A stretch of DNA of 64,000 nucleotides from Pseudomonas sp. BGr12 (GCF_030272895.1 NZ_JALRNF010000022.1:29709-93708), one strand, 5' to 3'. Positions 8,873 through 19,208 are shown, numbered from the stretch's first letter. The notes: generated by a model not told the origin, from the sequence alone. A program made the numbers and translations.

Positions 8873-9465
8873 GGCGCCAGGTAACCCTTGATCCCGGTGA
8901 AGATGATCTGCGCTGCCAGCGCGCAGACGAACAGCCCCATCAGCCGACTGACGATCTGCAGGCCCTGGTCGCCAAGGATGCGTTCGATGGTGTTGGAAAG
9001 GTACAGCACCAGCCCGACCGTGAAGCTGGCCATGGCGATGCTGGCGATGGCCACTAGCTTGTCATCCCAGTGCGGCTGGCCGATGCCCATGACCAGCAGG
9101 GCACCGATGGTGCCCGGGCCGACGGTCAGGGGAATGGTCAACGGGACGATAGTCACATCCTGGTGGATGTTGTCGGTCTGCACCGCCGACTTGCCCTGGG
9201 CCATGCCCAGGGCGGAAATGAACAGCACGCTGCCGGCGCCGATGCGGAAGGCATCGACCGTGATGCCGAAGACACCGAAGATCGCCCGCCCGAACAGGTA
9301 CAGCAGTACGCTGGCGATCAACGCCGCGATGGCCACGCGCCAGGCCAGCAGTTTGCGTTCCTTGCTGGAGTAGCCGCGGGTCAGGCCGATGAAACAGGAG
9401 AGCACGAAGAACGGGCTATAGAGCACGAGCATTTTCAGGTAGACGCTGAACAACTCATGGAGCAT
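8869..9465 (-). CDS. MarC/YhgN-family integral membrane protein
   Basis: 198 residues with six hydrophobic segments spread over the length, typical of MarC. Family features include PFFVLSCFIGLTRGYSSKER near the start, a central MAQGKSAVQTDNIHQDVTIVP and PLTIPLTVGPGTIGALL. The family was once tied to multiple antibiotic resistance, but that link has been withdrawn and its transport role is unknown. The ATG at 9465 is chosen; the frame extends upstream to a TTG at 9498 but the extra 11 residues are not family-like. It lies 54 bases after retS on the same strand. Confidence 0.88.
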   Translation of the reverse strand: MLHELFSVYLKMLVLYSPFFVLSCFIGLTRGYSSKERKLLAWRVAIAALIASVLLYLFGRAIFGVFGITVDAFRIGAGSVLFISALGMAQGKSAVQTDNIHQDVTIVPLTIPLTVGPGTIGALLVMGIGQPHWDDKLVAIASIAMASFTVGLVLYLSNTIERILGDQGLQIVSRLMGLFVCALAAQIIFTGIKGYLAP

Positions 9466-9519
9466 GGCCGAGGCTCGCGACGGAAAGGGGTGAGGCAAGT
9501 GTATCAGGCGTGCGGCGCT

Positions 9520-12291
9520 TTACAGGGTCGGTATCTCGGAGGATTCCGCTTCGCGGCGGGCCACCCAGTGCTCGATCAGTTCACGCAGTTGTGACAGCTC
9601 GACTGGCTTGGCCATGTGTCCGTCCATGCCGGCCAGGCGTGCGCGTTCTTTGTGCTCGGCCAGGATATGCGCGGTCAGGGCCACCACCGGCGTACGCTTG
9701 CGCTGGTTGCTGACTTCCCAGATTCGCAGTTGCTGGGTAGCGGAGAAGCCATCGAGCACCGGCATTTCGCAGTCCATCAACACCAGGTCGTAGTGCTTGG
9801 CCTTCATCGCTTGCAGGGCTTCTTCGCCATTGCAGGCGGTATCCGGCTCGAGGCTGAGCTTGCCCAGCATGCCGCGGATGACCTTGGTCGAAATGCTGTT
9901 GTCTTCGGCCACCAGGATACGGAAATCGCTGGGCAGGTTCAGTGGCGTGGTCAGGCTGACGGGGGCCGGGATGACCGGCTGGCCCTTGCTGCGCAGCGCC
10001 AGTTCTTCGGCCATGGTGGTCTTGAGGGTGTAGCCGGCGACCGGTTTGGCCAGGATGCGCTTGACCCCGGCATTGCGGGCGATGACCTTGCTCGGTGCAT
10101 TGCTGATACCGGTGAGCATGATCAGCAGGATGTCGTGGTTCAGGCTCGGGTCTTCCTTGATCTTGGCCGCCAGTTGCATGCCGGTCATGCCGGGCATGTT
10201 CTGGTCGAGCAGGACCGCATCGAAGTAGTCGCGCAGGTGCGCCTTGGTGCGCAGCAGGGCCAAGGCCTCCTTGCCCGACGGCACGGCACTGACGTTCATG
10301 CCCCAGGCGCTGCACTGCTGGACCAGGACCTTGCGACAGGTGTCGTTGTCGTCCACCACCAGCACCCGGGCCCCGCGCAGCGGGCCGTCGAGGTCGGCGG
10401 GCGGCTGTTCCAGGCGCTGGGGATCGAGCGGCAGGGTCATCCACAGGGTGTTGCCCATGCCGTGGCTGGTCTTGATGCCGAACTCACCCTGCATCAGGTT
10501 GATCAACTGCTTGGCGATCACCAGGCCCAGTTGCCCGCCCAGCTTGTTGCTGGAGAGGAAATGCCTGCTGTGCAGCTCGGCCTGCAGCAGGGCATCGCGC
10601 TCGCCCGGGGGAATGGCCTCGCCACTGTCCTGCACGGCAATGCGCAGGCGTGGCGCGCTAGCGCGCTGGTCGAGGGCCACCACCAGGAGGATTTCCCCTT
10701 GTTCGGTTTTCTTCAGGGCATTGTCCAGCAGGCTCAGCAGCGCCTGGCGCAGGCGCGTCGGGTCACCGCTGATGACCCGCGGCACCTGCGGCTGGGTGAA
10801 GCTGATCAGCTCGATGTTCTGTTGCTCGGCCTTGGCGCGGAAAATACTCAGGCAGTCTTCGATCAGGGCGTTGAGGTCGAACTGCACGTCGTCCAGCTCG
10901 ATCTGCCCGGACTCGAGCTTGGAGATGTCGAGAATCTCGTTGATCAGGGTCAGCAGCTCGTTGCCGGCGCTGTGGATGGTCTGCACGTAGTCGCGCTGCT
11001 TGACTGACAACGGGGTGCCGAGCAGCAGTTCGGTCATGCCCAGCACCCCGTTCATCGGGGTGCGGATCTCATGGCTGATCTTGGCCAGGAACTCGGCCTT
11101 GGCGTTGATCTCGGCGTTGCTGGCAGCCAGTTCGCGGCTGGCGCTGAAACGCTCCTCACTGATGCGGCGCAGGCGCTCGCTGACCGAGAGGTTGAGCAGC
11201 AGGCCACTGAAACTGGCCATGCCCAGGAGAATGAACAACAGCCATTGGGTCGGCGTACGGGTCAGCCCGAGCAGGGCCGGCAGCACCACCAGGCAGCCGA
11301 TGTTGAAGGCCAGCATGGCCAGGCTGAACAGCCGCGCCGGCGCATAACCCCTGAACCAGTGGTAGCTGGAGATCAGCAGCATGCTCAGGCTGCCGATGGC
11401 GAACAGCACGTAGGTCATCAGGTTGAGTGGCAAGGTGTTGACGAACAGCAGCAACAGGCCGCACAGCCCGACCAGGACCATCTCCACCTGCAGCAGGCGG
11501 TTCAGCCGTGGCTGGTTGCACGGGCTGAAAAAACGCAGGGTGAAGGTCAGGCCGGCCAGCGACGCCAGCAAGGCAACCAGGTAGGCGGCCGGGGTTTGCG
11601 CCGTGTGCCAGACGCTCCACCAGGGGCCGCTGAGGTTGAGCAGGATCAGCGCGCTGAGCAGCATCAGGCCGTGATAGGCCGCCAGCGCCAGGCTGGTGCT
11701 GGAGCGCGAATAGGCGAAGCGGATGAGGTTGTGCAGCATCAACATCAGCAAGCAGCCGAACAGCAGGCCGAACAACAGCGACTGGCGCTGGTCGGCGGCG
11801 ACCGCGGTGGCAGGTTCCAGGCTGATGGCCGGGCGCAGCTGGTGTTCGGAGACCAGCCGCAGATAGATGTCGAGGCCGTGTTGGCTGATGGGCAGGGCCA
11901 ACTGGTGGTCGCTGCTGCGCACCGTGGCTTCGCTATCGGCGGAGGGCCGACCGTTGTGCATCTGCTTGATCAGCCGATCGCCATCGAGGGCGTACAGATC
12001 AAGCCGGGAAAGGTCCGGAGCGAACACCCGCAGCAAGTGTTCGTGCTGCCCGGGTTCGAGGCGGTAGTGCAGCCATAACGCCTGGTCCGGCGTTGCGGCA
12101 TTGAGCTGGTTCAGCTGGATGGGGCTGAATTGACTGCGGTAGCGTTCGGAGCGTACGTCGCTGAGCTGCAGGTTGGCTTGCTCGTCGAGCAAAACCGCCC
12201 ATCCACTGCCTTGGTCAGCCGTGGCCGGAAACAGGCAGAGCAGGGTCAGCAGGCTGACGGTGAGGCCAATGGCGATCCTGAGCCAACGCAC
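9520..12291 (-). CDS. retS: Hybrid sensor kinase RetS
   Basis: RetS in Pseudomonas binds GacS and blocks the Gac/Rsm pathway, favouring motility and acute virulence over biofilm. Order of parts: signal peptide; periplasmic 7TMR-DISMED2 sensor (about 40-180); seven membrane segments (about 185-375); HisKA dimerisation domain with KISHEIRTPMNGV; an ATPase domain; first receiver (VLVVDDNDTCRKV, LLDQNMPGM); second receiver (ILVAEDNSISTKV, LMDCEMPVLDG). The ATP-site motifs are degenerate (VQDSGEAIP, GGQLGLVIA), fitting the known weak or absent kinase activity. GTG at 12291 is chosen (AGAAGGGA upstream, 923 residues); a TTG at 12312 is possible. Gene order next to purD matches P. aeruginosa. Confidence 0.92.
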   Translation of the reverse strand: MRWLRIAIGLTVSLLTLLCLFPATADQGSGWAVLLDEQANLQLSDVRSERYRSQFSPIQLNQLNAATPDQALWLHYRLEPGQHEHLLRVFAPDLSRLDLYALDGDRLIKQMHNGRPSADSEATVRSSDHQLALPISQHGLDIYLRLVSEHQLRPAISLEPATAVAADQRQSLLFGLLFGCLLMLMLHNLIRFAYSRSSTSLALAAYHGLMLLSALILLNLSGPWWSVWHTAQTPAAYLVALLASLAGLTFTLRFFSPCNQPRLNRLLQVEMVLVGLCGLLLLFVNTLPLNLMTYVLFAIGSLSMLLISSYHWFRGYAPARLFSLAMLAFNIGCLVVLPALLGLTRTPTQWLLFILLGMASFSGLLLNLSVSERLRRISEERFSASRELAASNAEINAKAEFLAKISHEIRTPMNGVLGMTELLLGTPLSVKQRDYVQTIHSAGNELLTLINEILDISKLESGQIELDDVQFDLNALIEDCLSIFRAKAEQQNIELISFTQPQVPRVISGDPTRLRQALLSLLDNALKKTEQGEILLVVALDQRASAPRLRIAVQDSGEAIPPGERDALLQAELHSRHFLSSNKLGGQLGLVIAKQLINLMQGEFGIKTSHGMGNTLWMTLPLDPQRLEQPPADLDGPLRGARVLVVDDNDTCRKVLVQQCSAWGMNVSAVPSGKEALALLRTKAHLRDYFDAVLLDQNMPGMTGMQLAAKIKEDPSLNHDILLIMLTGISNAPSKVIARNAGVKRILAKPVAGYTLKTTMAEELALRSKGQPVIPAPVSLTTPLNLPSDFRILVAEDNSISTKVIRGMLGKLSLEPDTACNGEEALQAMKAKHYDLVLMDCEMPVLDGFSATQQLRIWEVSNQRKRTPVVALTAHILAEHKERARLAGMDGHMAKPVELSQLRELIEHWVARREAESSEIPTL

Positions 12292-12426
12292 GACGAGATC
12301 CCTTCTTAGCAAAGTGCCGGATGATAACTATGCGCGGCGCGCCAAGTCGAAGGCAAGGCCCCCGAGGGGCCCTGGCGACGAGCCGGAAGCAGGACGCACG
12401 GGGCGTCGCTGCTGCCGGGCGCTGTT

Positions 12427-13722
12427 TTACTGCTGATGCTCACCACGTTCGCGGGCAATGGCACGGTAGCCGATGTCCTTGCGGTAGAAACTGCCGTCCC
12501 AATTGATCTCGGCGGCCAGGCGGTAGGCCTGCTGCTGGGCGGACTCGACGCTGCTGCCCAGCGCAGTGGCGCAGAGCACGCGGCCACCGGTGGCCACGAC
12601 CTGACCGTCCTTGAGCGCGGTACCGGCGTGGAAGACTTTGCCTTCCAGCTTGGCTGCAGCGTCGAGGCCGTTGATGGTCGCACCCTTGCTGTAGTCGCCA
12701 GGGTAGCCGCCAGCTGCCAGGACCACACCCAGGCTCGGGCGCGGATCCCACTGGGCTTCGACCTTGTCCAGGGCCTTGGCGAAGGCCGCCTCGACCAGCA
12801 GCACCAGGCTCGACGCCAGGCGCAGCATGACCGGCTGGGTTTCCGGGTCGCCGAAACGGCAGTTGAACTCGATGACCTTCGGGTTACCGGCCTTGTCGAT
12901 CATCAGACCGGCATACAGGAAGCCGGTGTAGACGTTGCCTTCCTCGGCCATGCCGCGCACGGTCGGCCAGATCACCTGGTCCATGACCCGCTGGTGCACT
13001 TCGGCGGTGACCACCGGGGCAGGGGAGTAGGCACCCATGCCGCCGGTGTTCGGGCCGGTATCGCCGTCGCCGACGCGCTTGTGGTCCTGGCTGGTGGCCA
13101 TTGGCAGTACGTTCTGGCCGTCGACCATGACGATGAAGCTGGCTTCCTCGCCGTCGAGGAACTCCTCGATGACCACGCGCGAACCGGCGTCACCGAAGGC
13201 GTTGCCGGCGAGCATGTCGCGTACGGCGTCTTCGGCTTCGGCCAGGGTCATGGCGACAATCACGCCTTTACCGGCGGCCAGGCCATCGGCCTTGATCACG
13301 ATCGGAGCGCCTTTCTCGCGCAGGTAGGCCAGGGCCGGCTCGATCTCGGTGAAGTTCTGGTAGTCGGCGGTCGGGATCTTGTGCCGGGCCAGGAAGTCCT
13401 TGGTGAAGGCCTTGGAACCTTCCAGCTGGGCTGCGCCCTTGGTCGGACCAAAGCAGTCCAGGCCACGGCTGCGGAACAGGTCGACCACACCGGCCACCAG
13501 CGGGCCCTCTGGGCCGACGATGGTCAGGGCGACGTTCTTCTCGGCGAAGTCGGCCAGTTGCTCCAGGGCGGTGACGTCGATGTCGACGTTCTCGCACTTG
13601 GCTTCGATGGCGGTACCGGCGTTGCCCGGGGCAACGAAGACCTTCTCGACCCGTGGATCCTGGGCGACTTTCCAGGCCAGGGCGTGTTCACGACCGCCGC
13701 TGCCGATAATCAAAACATTCAT
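12427..13722 (-). CDS. purD: Phosphoribosylamine-glycine ligase PurD
   Basis: 431 residues, the usual PurD length. It joins glycine to phosphoribosylamine with ATP in step 2 of purine synthesis. The N-terminus MNVLIIGSGGREHALAWK and the ATP-grasp loop KADGLAAGKGVIVAMT are diagnostic; EFNCRFGDPETQPVMLRL is the metal and nucleotide site. It lies downstream of purH, separated by 121 bases containing a REP pair, and upstream of retS. Confidence 0.97.
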   Translation of the reverse strand: MNVLIIGSGGREHALAWKVAQDPRVEKVFVAPGNAGTAIEAKCENVDIDVTALEQLADFAEKNVALTIVGPEGPLVAGVVDLFRSRGLDCFGPTKGAAQLEGSKAFTKDFLARHKIPTADYQNFTEIEPALAYLREKGAPIVIKADGLAAGKGVIVAMTLAEAEDAVRDMLAGNAFGDAGSRVVIEEFLDGEEASFIVMVDGQNVLPMATSQDHKRVGDGDTGPNTGGMGAYSPAPVVTAEVHQRVMDQVIWPTVRGMAEEGNVYTGFLYAGLMIDKAGNPKVIEFNCRFGDPETQPVMLRLASSLVLLVEAAFAKALDKVEAQWDPRPSLGVVLAAGGYPGDYSKGATINGLDAAAKLEGKVFHAGTALKDGQVVATGGRVLCATALGSSVESAQQQAYRLAAEINWDGSFYRKDIGYRAIARERGEHQQ

Positions 13723-13762
13723 GTCAAAACCTCGATGACGCTAATTCGGATGGGGCAGATCC

Positions 13763-13836
13763 TTGTAGGAGCGGGCTTGTCCCGCGATGCGATGTGACCG
13801 TCACACCGCAATCGCGGGACAAGCCCGCTCCTACAG
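13763..13836. repeat. REP palindrome pair between purH and purD
   Basis: Two inverted copies of a Pseudomonas REP unit, TGTAGGAGCGGGCTTGTCCC and its complement, each about 25 bases, face each other across about 22 bases. This pair carries the TTGTCCC variant in both arms, whereas most REPs in the window read TTGCCCC. It sits in the purH-purD spacer and could modulate message stability or transcription between them. Confidence 0.9.
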
Positions 13837-13843
13837 GCCGGTA

Positions 13844-15451
13844 TCAGTGACGGAAGTGACGCATGCCGGTGAAGACCATGGCGATGCCAGCTTCATCAGC
13901 AGCAGCGATCACCTCGGCATCACGCATCGAACCGCCTGGCTGGATCACTGCAGTGATACCTACTTTAGCCGCGTTATCGATACCGTCACGGAACGGGAAG
14001 AACGCATCCGAAGCCATGACCGCGCCCTGTACCTGCAGACCGGCGTGCTCAGCCTTGATCGCGGCGATGCGCGCGGAGTTCACGCGGCTCATCTGGCCGG
14101 CGCCGACACCGATGGTCTGGCGGTTCTTGGCGTAGACGATAGCGTTGGATTTGACGAACTTGGCCACTTTCCAGGCGAAGATCAGGTCGTGGATTTCCTG
14201 CTCGGTCGGCGCACGCTTGGTGACCACCTTCAGGTCGCCCTCGGTGATCATGCCGATGTCGCGGCTCTGTACCAGCAGGCCGCCGGTGACGCGCTTGTAG
14301 TCCCAGGCAGCGGCACGTTCGGCCGACCACTGGCCGCAGGCCAGCAGGCGCACATTGGCCTTGGCGGCGACCACGGCGCGGGCTTCTTCGCTGACGCTGG
14401 GGGCAATGATCACTTCGACGAACTGACGCTCGACGATGGCCTTGGCGGTTTCGGCATCCAGCTCGCGGTTGAAGGCGATGATGCCGCCGAAGGCCGACTC
14501 GGTGTCGGTGGCGTAGGCCAGCTCATAGGCCTGGCGAATGCCGCCTTCGGCGTCCGGGCTCACGGCCACGCCGCACGGGTTGGCGTGCTTGACGATGACG
14601 CAGGCCGGCTTGACGAAGCTCTTCACGCATTCCAGCGCAGCGTCGGTGTCGGCCACGTTGTTATACGACAGTTCCTTGCCCTGCAGCTGCACGGCGGTGG
14701 CGATGCCGGCTTCGGACGGCTTGGCCTCGACATAGAACGCCGCGCTCTGGTGCGGGTTCTCGCCGTAGCGCATTTCCTGGGCCTTGATGAACTGGCTGTT
14801 GAAGGTGCGCGGGAATTCGCTGCGGCCTTCTGTGCTCAGGGTCTCGGCGGCCTGGTTCACGGTGCCCATGTAGTTGGCGATCATGCCGTCGTAGGCAGCG
14901 GTGTGCTCGAAGGCCTTGAGCATCAGGTCGAAACGCTGGGCGTAGGTCAGGCCACCGGCCTTGAGGCTTTCCAGTACCTGGCCGTAGTCGCTGGCGTTGA
15001 CCACGATGGCGACGTCCTTGTGGTTCTTGGCCGCCGAGCGGACCATGGTCGGACCACCGATGTCGATGTTCTCGATGGCGGTCGGCAGGTCGCAACCCGG
15101 CTTGGAGATGGTCGCTTCGAACGGGTACAGGTTGACGGCAACCAGGTCGATCGGCTTGATGCCGTGTTCGGCCATGATCGCATCGTCAGTGCCGCGACGG
15201 CCGAGGATGCCGCCGTGGATCTTCGGGTGCAGGGTCTTGACCCGGCCATCCATCATTTCGGCAAAACCGGTGTAGTCGGCAACTTCCACCGCGGCAACGC
15301 CGTTGTCCTGGAGCAGCTTGAAGGTGCCGCCGGTGGACAGGATCTCGACGCCGAGCTGTTGCAGCTCACGGGCGAATTCAAGGATCCCGGTCTTGTCGGA
15401 AACACTGATCAAGGCGCGGCGGATCGGCAGGCGGGTAGTCTGGTCGGTCAT
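13844..15451 (-). CDS. purH: Bifunctional AICAR formyltransferase / IMP cyclohydrolase PurH
   Basis: 535 residues starting [20 protein letters not shown]. The N-terminal cyclohydrolase (MGS-like) domain shows STGGTFKLL and [13 protein letters not shown]; the large C-terminal formyltransferase domain shows [13 protein letters not shown] and [10 protein letters not shown]. It carries out the last two steps to IMP. ATG 15451 has GGAATCTGAA upstream and matches the family start; an upstream in-frame ATG at 15463 adds four residues and has a poorer ribosome site. A hairpin terminator lies just 30 bases upstream of the start. Confidence 0.97.
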   Translation of the reverse strand: MTDQTTRLPIRRALISVSDKTGILEFARELQQLGVEILSTGGTFKLLQDNGVAAVEVADYTGFAEMMDGRVKTLHPKIHGGILGRRGTDDAIMAEHGIKPIDLVAVNLYPFEATISKPGCDLPTAIENIDIGGPTMVRSAAKNHKDVAIVVNASDYGQVLESLKAGGLTYAQRFDLMLKAFEHTAAYDGMIANYMGTVNQAAETLSTEGRSEFPRTFNSQFIKAQEMRYGENPHQSAAFYVEAKPSEAGIATAVQLQGKELSYNNVADTDAALECVKSFVKPACVIVKHANPCGVAVSPDAEGGIRQAYELAYATDTESAFGGIIAFNRELDAETAKAIVERQFVEVIIAPSVSEEARAVVAAKANVRLLACGQWSAERAAAWDYKRVTGGLLVQSRDIGMITEGDLKVVTKRAPTEQEIHDLIFAWKVAKFVKSNAIVYAKNRQTIGVGAGQMSRVNSARIAAIKAEHAGLQVQGAVMASDAFFPFRDGIDNAAKVGITAVIQPGGSMRDAEVIAAADEAGIAMVFTGMRHFRH

Positions 15452-15480
15452 TTCAGATTCCATAACGCGGTGGAGTCAGC

Positions 15481-15518
15481 AAAAAAGGCGACCTCATCGA
15501 ATGGGAGCCGCCTTTTCT
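15481..15518 (-). terminator. Intrinsic terminator or attenuator between fis and purH
   Basis: Read on the minus strand: AAAAGGCG, a partly paired 18-base middle, then CGCCTTTTTT. The 8-bp stem (15483-15490 with 15509-15516) followed by six T is a good Rho-independent signal for the dusB-fis message. It lies only about 30 bases from the purH ATG, so purH transcription must read through it or start at or inside it. Confidence 0.75.
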
Positions 15519-15533
15519 GGTTTGGATGCTTGC

Positions 15534-15854
15534 TTACAACAAATCGTACTGCTTGAGTTTCTTGCGCAAGGTGCCGCGGTTGAGCCCGAGCAGCTCGCTG
15601 GCCTTGGTCTGGTTGCCCTTGACGTAGTTCATCACGCTTTCGAGCAACGGCGCTTCGACTTCCGAGAGCACCAGGTTGTACACGTCCGTGACGGCCGCGC
15701 CCTCCAGATGGGCGAAATAGTTGTGCAGCGCCTTTTCCACACTGCCGCGAAGGGTCTGACCCTCTTCGCTCGGTGTATTCAGGTGCTGTTTCAAGTTGAC
15801 GTTGTCGCTCACGGGCGTTGTTCCACTCACTAAAGTCTCGGTCATCATCGTCAT
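15534..15854 (-). CDS. fis: Nucleoid protein Fis
   Basis: 106 residues. The C-terminal half has the Fis helix-turn-helix, [20 protein letters not shown], preceded by LEAPLL-type helix residues ([16 protein letters not shown]). Fis bends DNA, activates rRNA promoters and shapes the nucleoid. The Pseudomonas form has a longer N-terminus than E. coli Fis, as here ([15 protein letters not shown]). The ATG overlaps the dusB stop as ATGA; dusB-fis is the widely conserved gammaproteobacterial operon. Confidence 0.96.
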   Translation of the reverse strand: MTMMTETLVSGTTPVSDNVNLKQHLNTPSEEGQTLRGSVEKALHNYFAHLEGAAVTDVYNLVLSEVEAPLLESVMNYVKGNQTKASELLGLNRGTLRKKLKQYDLL

Positions 15855-16864
15855 GCGGCCACCCCTTGTCCGTCCTCTGTCTCAAGGCTCTGTTCACGTT
15901 CGTGGAAAAAGCTACGAACGTTGGCGCACTGCGCTTGCGTATCTTCCAAACGATTGAACTGGGCGCGAAACTCCCTGGCGCCCGGAAGCGTTGCCAGGTA
16001 CCAGCCGACATGCTTGCGGGCGATGCGTACGCCCATCACATCGCCGTAGAAGGCGTGCAGCGCGGTCAGGTGTTCCAGCAGAATGCGTTCCACTTCTTCC
16101 AGCTGCGGTGCCGGCAAGTGCTCGCCGGTACGCAGGTAATGCTCGATCTCGCGAAAGATCCATGGCCGCCCCTGGGCAGCCCGGCCGATCAACAGGCCGT
16201 CGGCGCCGGTCGCCTGCAAGACGTCCCGGGCCTTTTCTGGCGATGTGATATCGCCGTTGGCAAACACCGGGATCGACACCGCCTGCTTGATTGCCGCGAT
16301 GGTGTCGTACTCGGCGTCGCCGGTGTACAGGTCGGCACGGGTTCGTCCGTGGACCGCCAGTGCCTGGATGCCAGCCTGTTCAGCGATTTTCGCCACCGTC
16401 AGGCCGTTCTTGTTCGCCCGGTCCCAGCCGGTGCGGATTTTCAGCGTAACCGGTACGTCCACGGCGGCAACTACCGCGTGGAGGATCTCGCTGACCAGGG
16501 CTTCATCTTTCAATAAAGCAGAGCCTGCAGCCTTGTTGCAGACTTTTTTTGCCGGACAGCCCATGTTGATGTCGATGATCTGCGCGCCGGCCTCGACATT
16601 GGCCCGGGCTGCCGCTGCGAGCATCTGCGCGTCACCACCGGCGATCTGCACCGAGCGTGGCTCGGGATCGCCTTCGTGAACCATGCGCAGGCGCGACTTG
16701 CGGCTGTTCCACAGGCTCATGTCACTGCTGACCATCTCCGACACCACCAGGCCTGCACCCATTCGTCGGCACAGCTGACGAAATGGCTGGTCCGTGACCC
16801 CGGCCATCGGCGCGAGGATCAGGCTGTTCTGCAGTGTGTATGGGCCGATGCGTACCGCCGACAT
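15851..16864 (-). CDS. dusB: tRNA-dihydrouridine synthase B
   Basis: 337 residues. The FMN-dependent TIM barrel carries [20 protein letters not shown] at the start, the catalytic cysteine region [19 protein letters not shown], and [14 protein letters not shown], all Dus hallmarks. It reduces uridines in the tRNA D-loop. It is the first gene of the dusB-fis operon; the operon promoter should lie in the 156 bases before it. Confidence 0.96.
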   Translation of the reverse strand: MSAVRIGPYTLQNSLILAPMAGVTDQPFRQLCRRMGAGLVVSEMVSSDMSLWNSRKSRLRMVHEGDPEPRSVQIAGGDAQMLAAAARANVEAGAQIIDINMGCPAKKVCNKAAGSALLKDEALVSEILHAVVAAVDVPVTLKIRTGWDRANKNGLTVAKIAEQAGIQALAVHGRTRADLYTGDAEYDTIAAIKQAVSIPVFANGDITSPEKARDVLQATGADGLLIGRAAQGRPWIFREIEHYLRTGEHLPAPQLEEVERILLEHLTALHAFYGDVMGVRIARKHVGWYLATLPGAREFRAQFNRLEDTQAQCANVRSFFHEREQSLETEDGQGVAA

Positions 16865-16982
16865 AGGAGTTCCCTGTTGTGGGGCCGGATCATTAGAGTT
16901 CGAAAAAGGGTGGGCATGATACCCGCTCTCGGTGACCGGATAAAGATGGATTTGGATAAAATCTGAACAACTGCGGCGTTAT

Positions 16983-17006
16983 GCCCGACAGTTTGCAGGG
17001 TCGGGC
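16983..17006. terminator. Possible weak terminator hairpin after the DUF3426 gene
   Basis: GCCCGAC at 16983-16989 pairs with GTCGGGC at 17000-17006 across a 10-base loop, 15 bases past the end of the zinc-ribbon gene. There is no T-run on either side, so termination is a guess. Confidence 0.3.
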
Positions 17007-17020
17007 AGTGGCCTTCGGGG

Positions 17021-18289
17021 TTATTCCGGCGAGCGGAAGCTCAGGCTGTAATTGACCGCCTTGGGCCCTGGATCGAGGATGTCCAGGGCGATGTGGATCG
17101 GCACCTGGCTCGGCATTTCACCCTTGCCGGCCAGCTCGCCACTGAGGTACTCGGCGGGTTTGAAGCGCCGGCTGGCGATCAACTGGCCGTTGAGGTCGGC
17201 AAAGCGCAGCTCCAGCAACGGGAACGGTTGGGTGAAGGGCGCGCGGTTGTAGATGATCGCGTCGACGATCAGGGCGCCGTTGAAGTCCGGATGGCTACGC
17301 ACCACCAGGTTGCTGCTCTTGATCCGGGCAATGTCGACCCGGGAGGGTACCTGGCAGCCGACCTGCGGGCAGATCTGCTGGAACCAGGGGCGGTAGCGGT
17401 CCTGGCGGGCCAGTTCGTCGAAGTGATACCAGATGTACTGGCCGGCCAGCGCAGCCGCGGCCAGCAGCACCAGGAACAGCCACAGCAGGCGCTTGCCCCA
17501 GTGGGCCTTGGGCTTCTTCCAGTCCAGTTGCAGCGGGTCGTCGACCAGGTCGAGCAACGGCTCCTTGCGGGTGCCGCGCGTCGGCACCAGGTCGGGCTCG
17601 TGACGCTCGTGCAGATCCGGTTCCGGTGCATCCAGGTCGTCTTCAGGCGCTTTGGCCGAGAGCCGCTCGACAGCTGGCTCGTCCAGCTCAGTCACCACCG
17701 GTTGATGGTGATGGAGGGGTTCGTCGAGGTCGTCGCCAAGCACATCCGGGTCCAGCGTCAGGGAAGGCTCGGTGCGCTCCCCGGGTTCCGGTTCCAGGTC
17801 CAGTGGTGCCTGTTCTATCAGCGGCGGCTGAGGCTCTTCGAGCTCGTCAGCCAGCACTTCGCGCTCGTCGGCCGGGGTGCTGAACAGGCCGCCGGGCAAG
17901 TGTGTGTCGTCGCTGTCCGGCTCGTCGCGGTGGGCGCTGAGGCTTTCTTCGCGCGGCGCACCGCCCTTGAACTCGGTGGTCGGCTGGATCTCGCGCTGTT
18001 CCAGGCGCGCCAGCTCCTGGTCGAGGTCCAGCTGGTCGAGGTCCAGCTCGCTGGCCGTCCACTCGTGGGCAGGCGCCGGCGCCACTTGCACCGGGCTCGC
18101 GGGCGCGACGCTCGCAGGTTCACTGGCCGGCTGTTGCGCTGCACTCTGTTCCAGCAGCTGCTTGGCGGCGTTGAATACCTGCAGGCAGGCACCGCAACGC
18201 ACGACGCCGCGGGCCACGCTCAACTGATTGTGGCTGACGCGAAAGCTGGTCTGGCAATGCGGGCACTGGGTGACGAAACTGTCGGTCAT
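17021..18289 (-). CDS. Zinc-ribbon (MJ0042) and DUF3426 membrane protein
   Basis: 422 residues of unknown role, conserved in this place in Pseudomonas (between prmA and dusB). The N-terminus holds an MJ0042-type zinc ribbon, CPHC at 9-12 and CGAC about 20 residues later. A long acidic, low-complexity linker (about 50-240, rich in Glu, Asp, Pro and Leu) follows, then one membrane segment LLWLFLVLLAAAALAGQYIW, then a DUF3426 domain predicted to be outside the inner membrane (RVDIARIKSSNLVVRSHPDF). The topology, a metal-binding head in the cytoplasm and a periplasmic domain, suggests anchoring or sensing, but nothing more can be said. Confidence 0.85.
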   Translation of the reverse strand: MTDSFVTQCPHCQTSFRVSHNQLSVARGVVRCGACLQVFNAAKQLLEQSAAQQPASEPASVAPASPVQVAPAPAHEWTASELDLDQLDLDQELARLEQREIQPTTEFKGGAPREESLSAHRDEPDSDDTHLPGGLFSTPADEREVLADELEEPQPPLIEQAPLDLEPEPGERTEPSLTLDPDVLGDDLDEPLHHHQPVVTELDEPAVERLSAKAPEDDLDAPEPDLHERHEPDLVPTRGTRKEPLLDLVDDPLQLDWKKPKAHWGKRLLWLFLVLLAAAALAGQYIWYHFDELARQDRYRPWFQQICPQVGCQVPSRVDIARIKSSNLVVRSHPDFNGALIVDAIIYNRAPFTQPFPLLELRFADLNGQLIASRRFKPAEYLSGELAGKGEMPSQVPIHIALDILDPGPKAVNYSLSFRSPE

Positions 18290-18329
18290 GCGGCGGTCCG
18301 GGTTATGCAGAAGATTATTCTAGGCGCAC

Positions 18330-19208
18330 TTAGCGGCGGCGACCACTGATGCGTACCCAGCCGTCACGAACGGTGATCGGGTCGAGGTCGAAGTCCTTGG
18401 CGTAGGCCGCGGCCACCTCTTCGCCCTGCTCGGCGAGGATCCCGGAAAGTGCCAGCAGGCCGCCCGGACGCACCAGGGTCGACAGCTGCGGGGCCAGCGA
18501 GACCAGCGGGCCGGCGAGGATGTTGGCCACCAGCACATCGGCCTGCATCGCCGGCATGTGCTCGGGCAGGTACAGGGCAAAACGCTCGTCGGCGATGCCA
18601 TTGCGCCCGGCGTTGTCGCGGGAGGCTTCCAGGGCCTGCACGTCGATATCGGTACCCACGGCTTCGCGGGCGCCCAGCAGCAGGGCGGCAATGGCCAGGA
18701 TGCCGGAGCCGCAGCCGAAGTCGAGTACTTGCGCGTCGTTGAGGTCCTGGCCGTCGAGCCACTCCAGGCACAGTGCGGTGGTCGGGTGGGTGCCGGTGCC
18801 GAAGGCCAGGCCCGGGTCGAGCAGCAGGTTGACCGCATCGGGCTCGGGAGCGGCGTGCCAGCTCGGCACGATCCACAGGCGCTGGCCGAAGCGCATGGGC
18901 TGGAAGTTGTCCATCCAGCTGCGCTCCCAGTCCTGGTCCTCGATGACTTCGGCCTGGTGCTCGGGCAGTTCGGCGCCGGTCAGCAGCTGCAGATGGGCGA
19001 ACACCGCGGCGGCATCGGTATCGGCTTCGAACAGCGCCAGCAAGTGGGTGTGCGACCACAGCGGCGTGGTATTGAGGTCCGGTTCGAAGATCGGTTGATC
19101 TTCGGCGTCCATGAAGGTGACCGAAACGGCGCCTACTTCGAGCAGGGCATCTTCATAGGTTTCGGCTTGTTCCGGGCTGATGGCCAGACGTACTTGCAGC
19201 CAGGGCAT
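18330..19208 (-). CDS. prmA: Ribosomal protein L11 methyltransferase PrmA
   Basis: 292 residues starting [20 protein letters not shown]. The SAM-binding motif [20 protein letters not shown] and the later [17 protein letters not shown] (NxLA-type motif) define PrmA, which trimethylates lysines of ribosomal protein L11. ATG 19208 is chosen since AAGGTG lies 6 bases ahead and it matches the family start; the frame continues to a GTG at 19217. Confidence 0.96.
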   Translation of the reverse strand: MPWLQVRLAISPEQAETYEDALLEVGAVSVTFMDAEDQPIFEPDLNTTPLWSHTHLLALFEADTDAAAVFAHLQLLTGAELPEHQAEVIEDQDWERSWMDNFQPMRFGQRLWIVPSWHAAPEPDAVNLLLDPGLAFGTGTHPTTALCLEWLDGQDLNDAQVLDFGCGSGILAIAALLLGAREAVGTDIDVQALEASRDNAGRNGIADERFALYLPEHMPAMQADVLVANILAGPLVSLAPQLSTLVRPGGLLALSGILAEQGEEVAAAYAKDFDLDPITVRDGWVRISGRRR

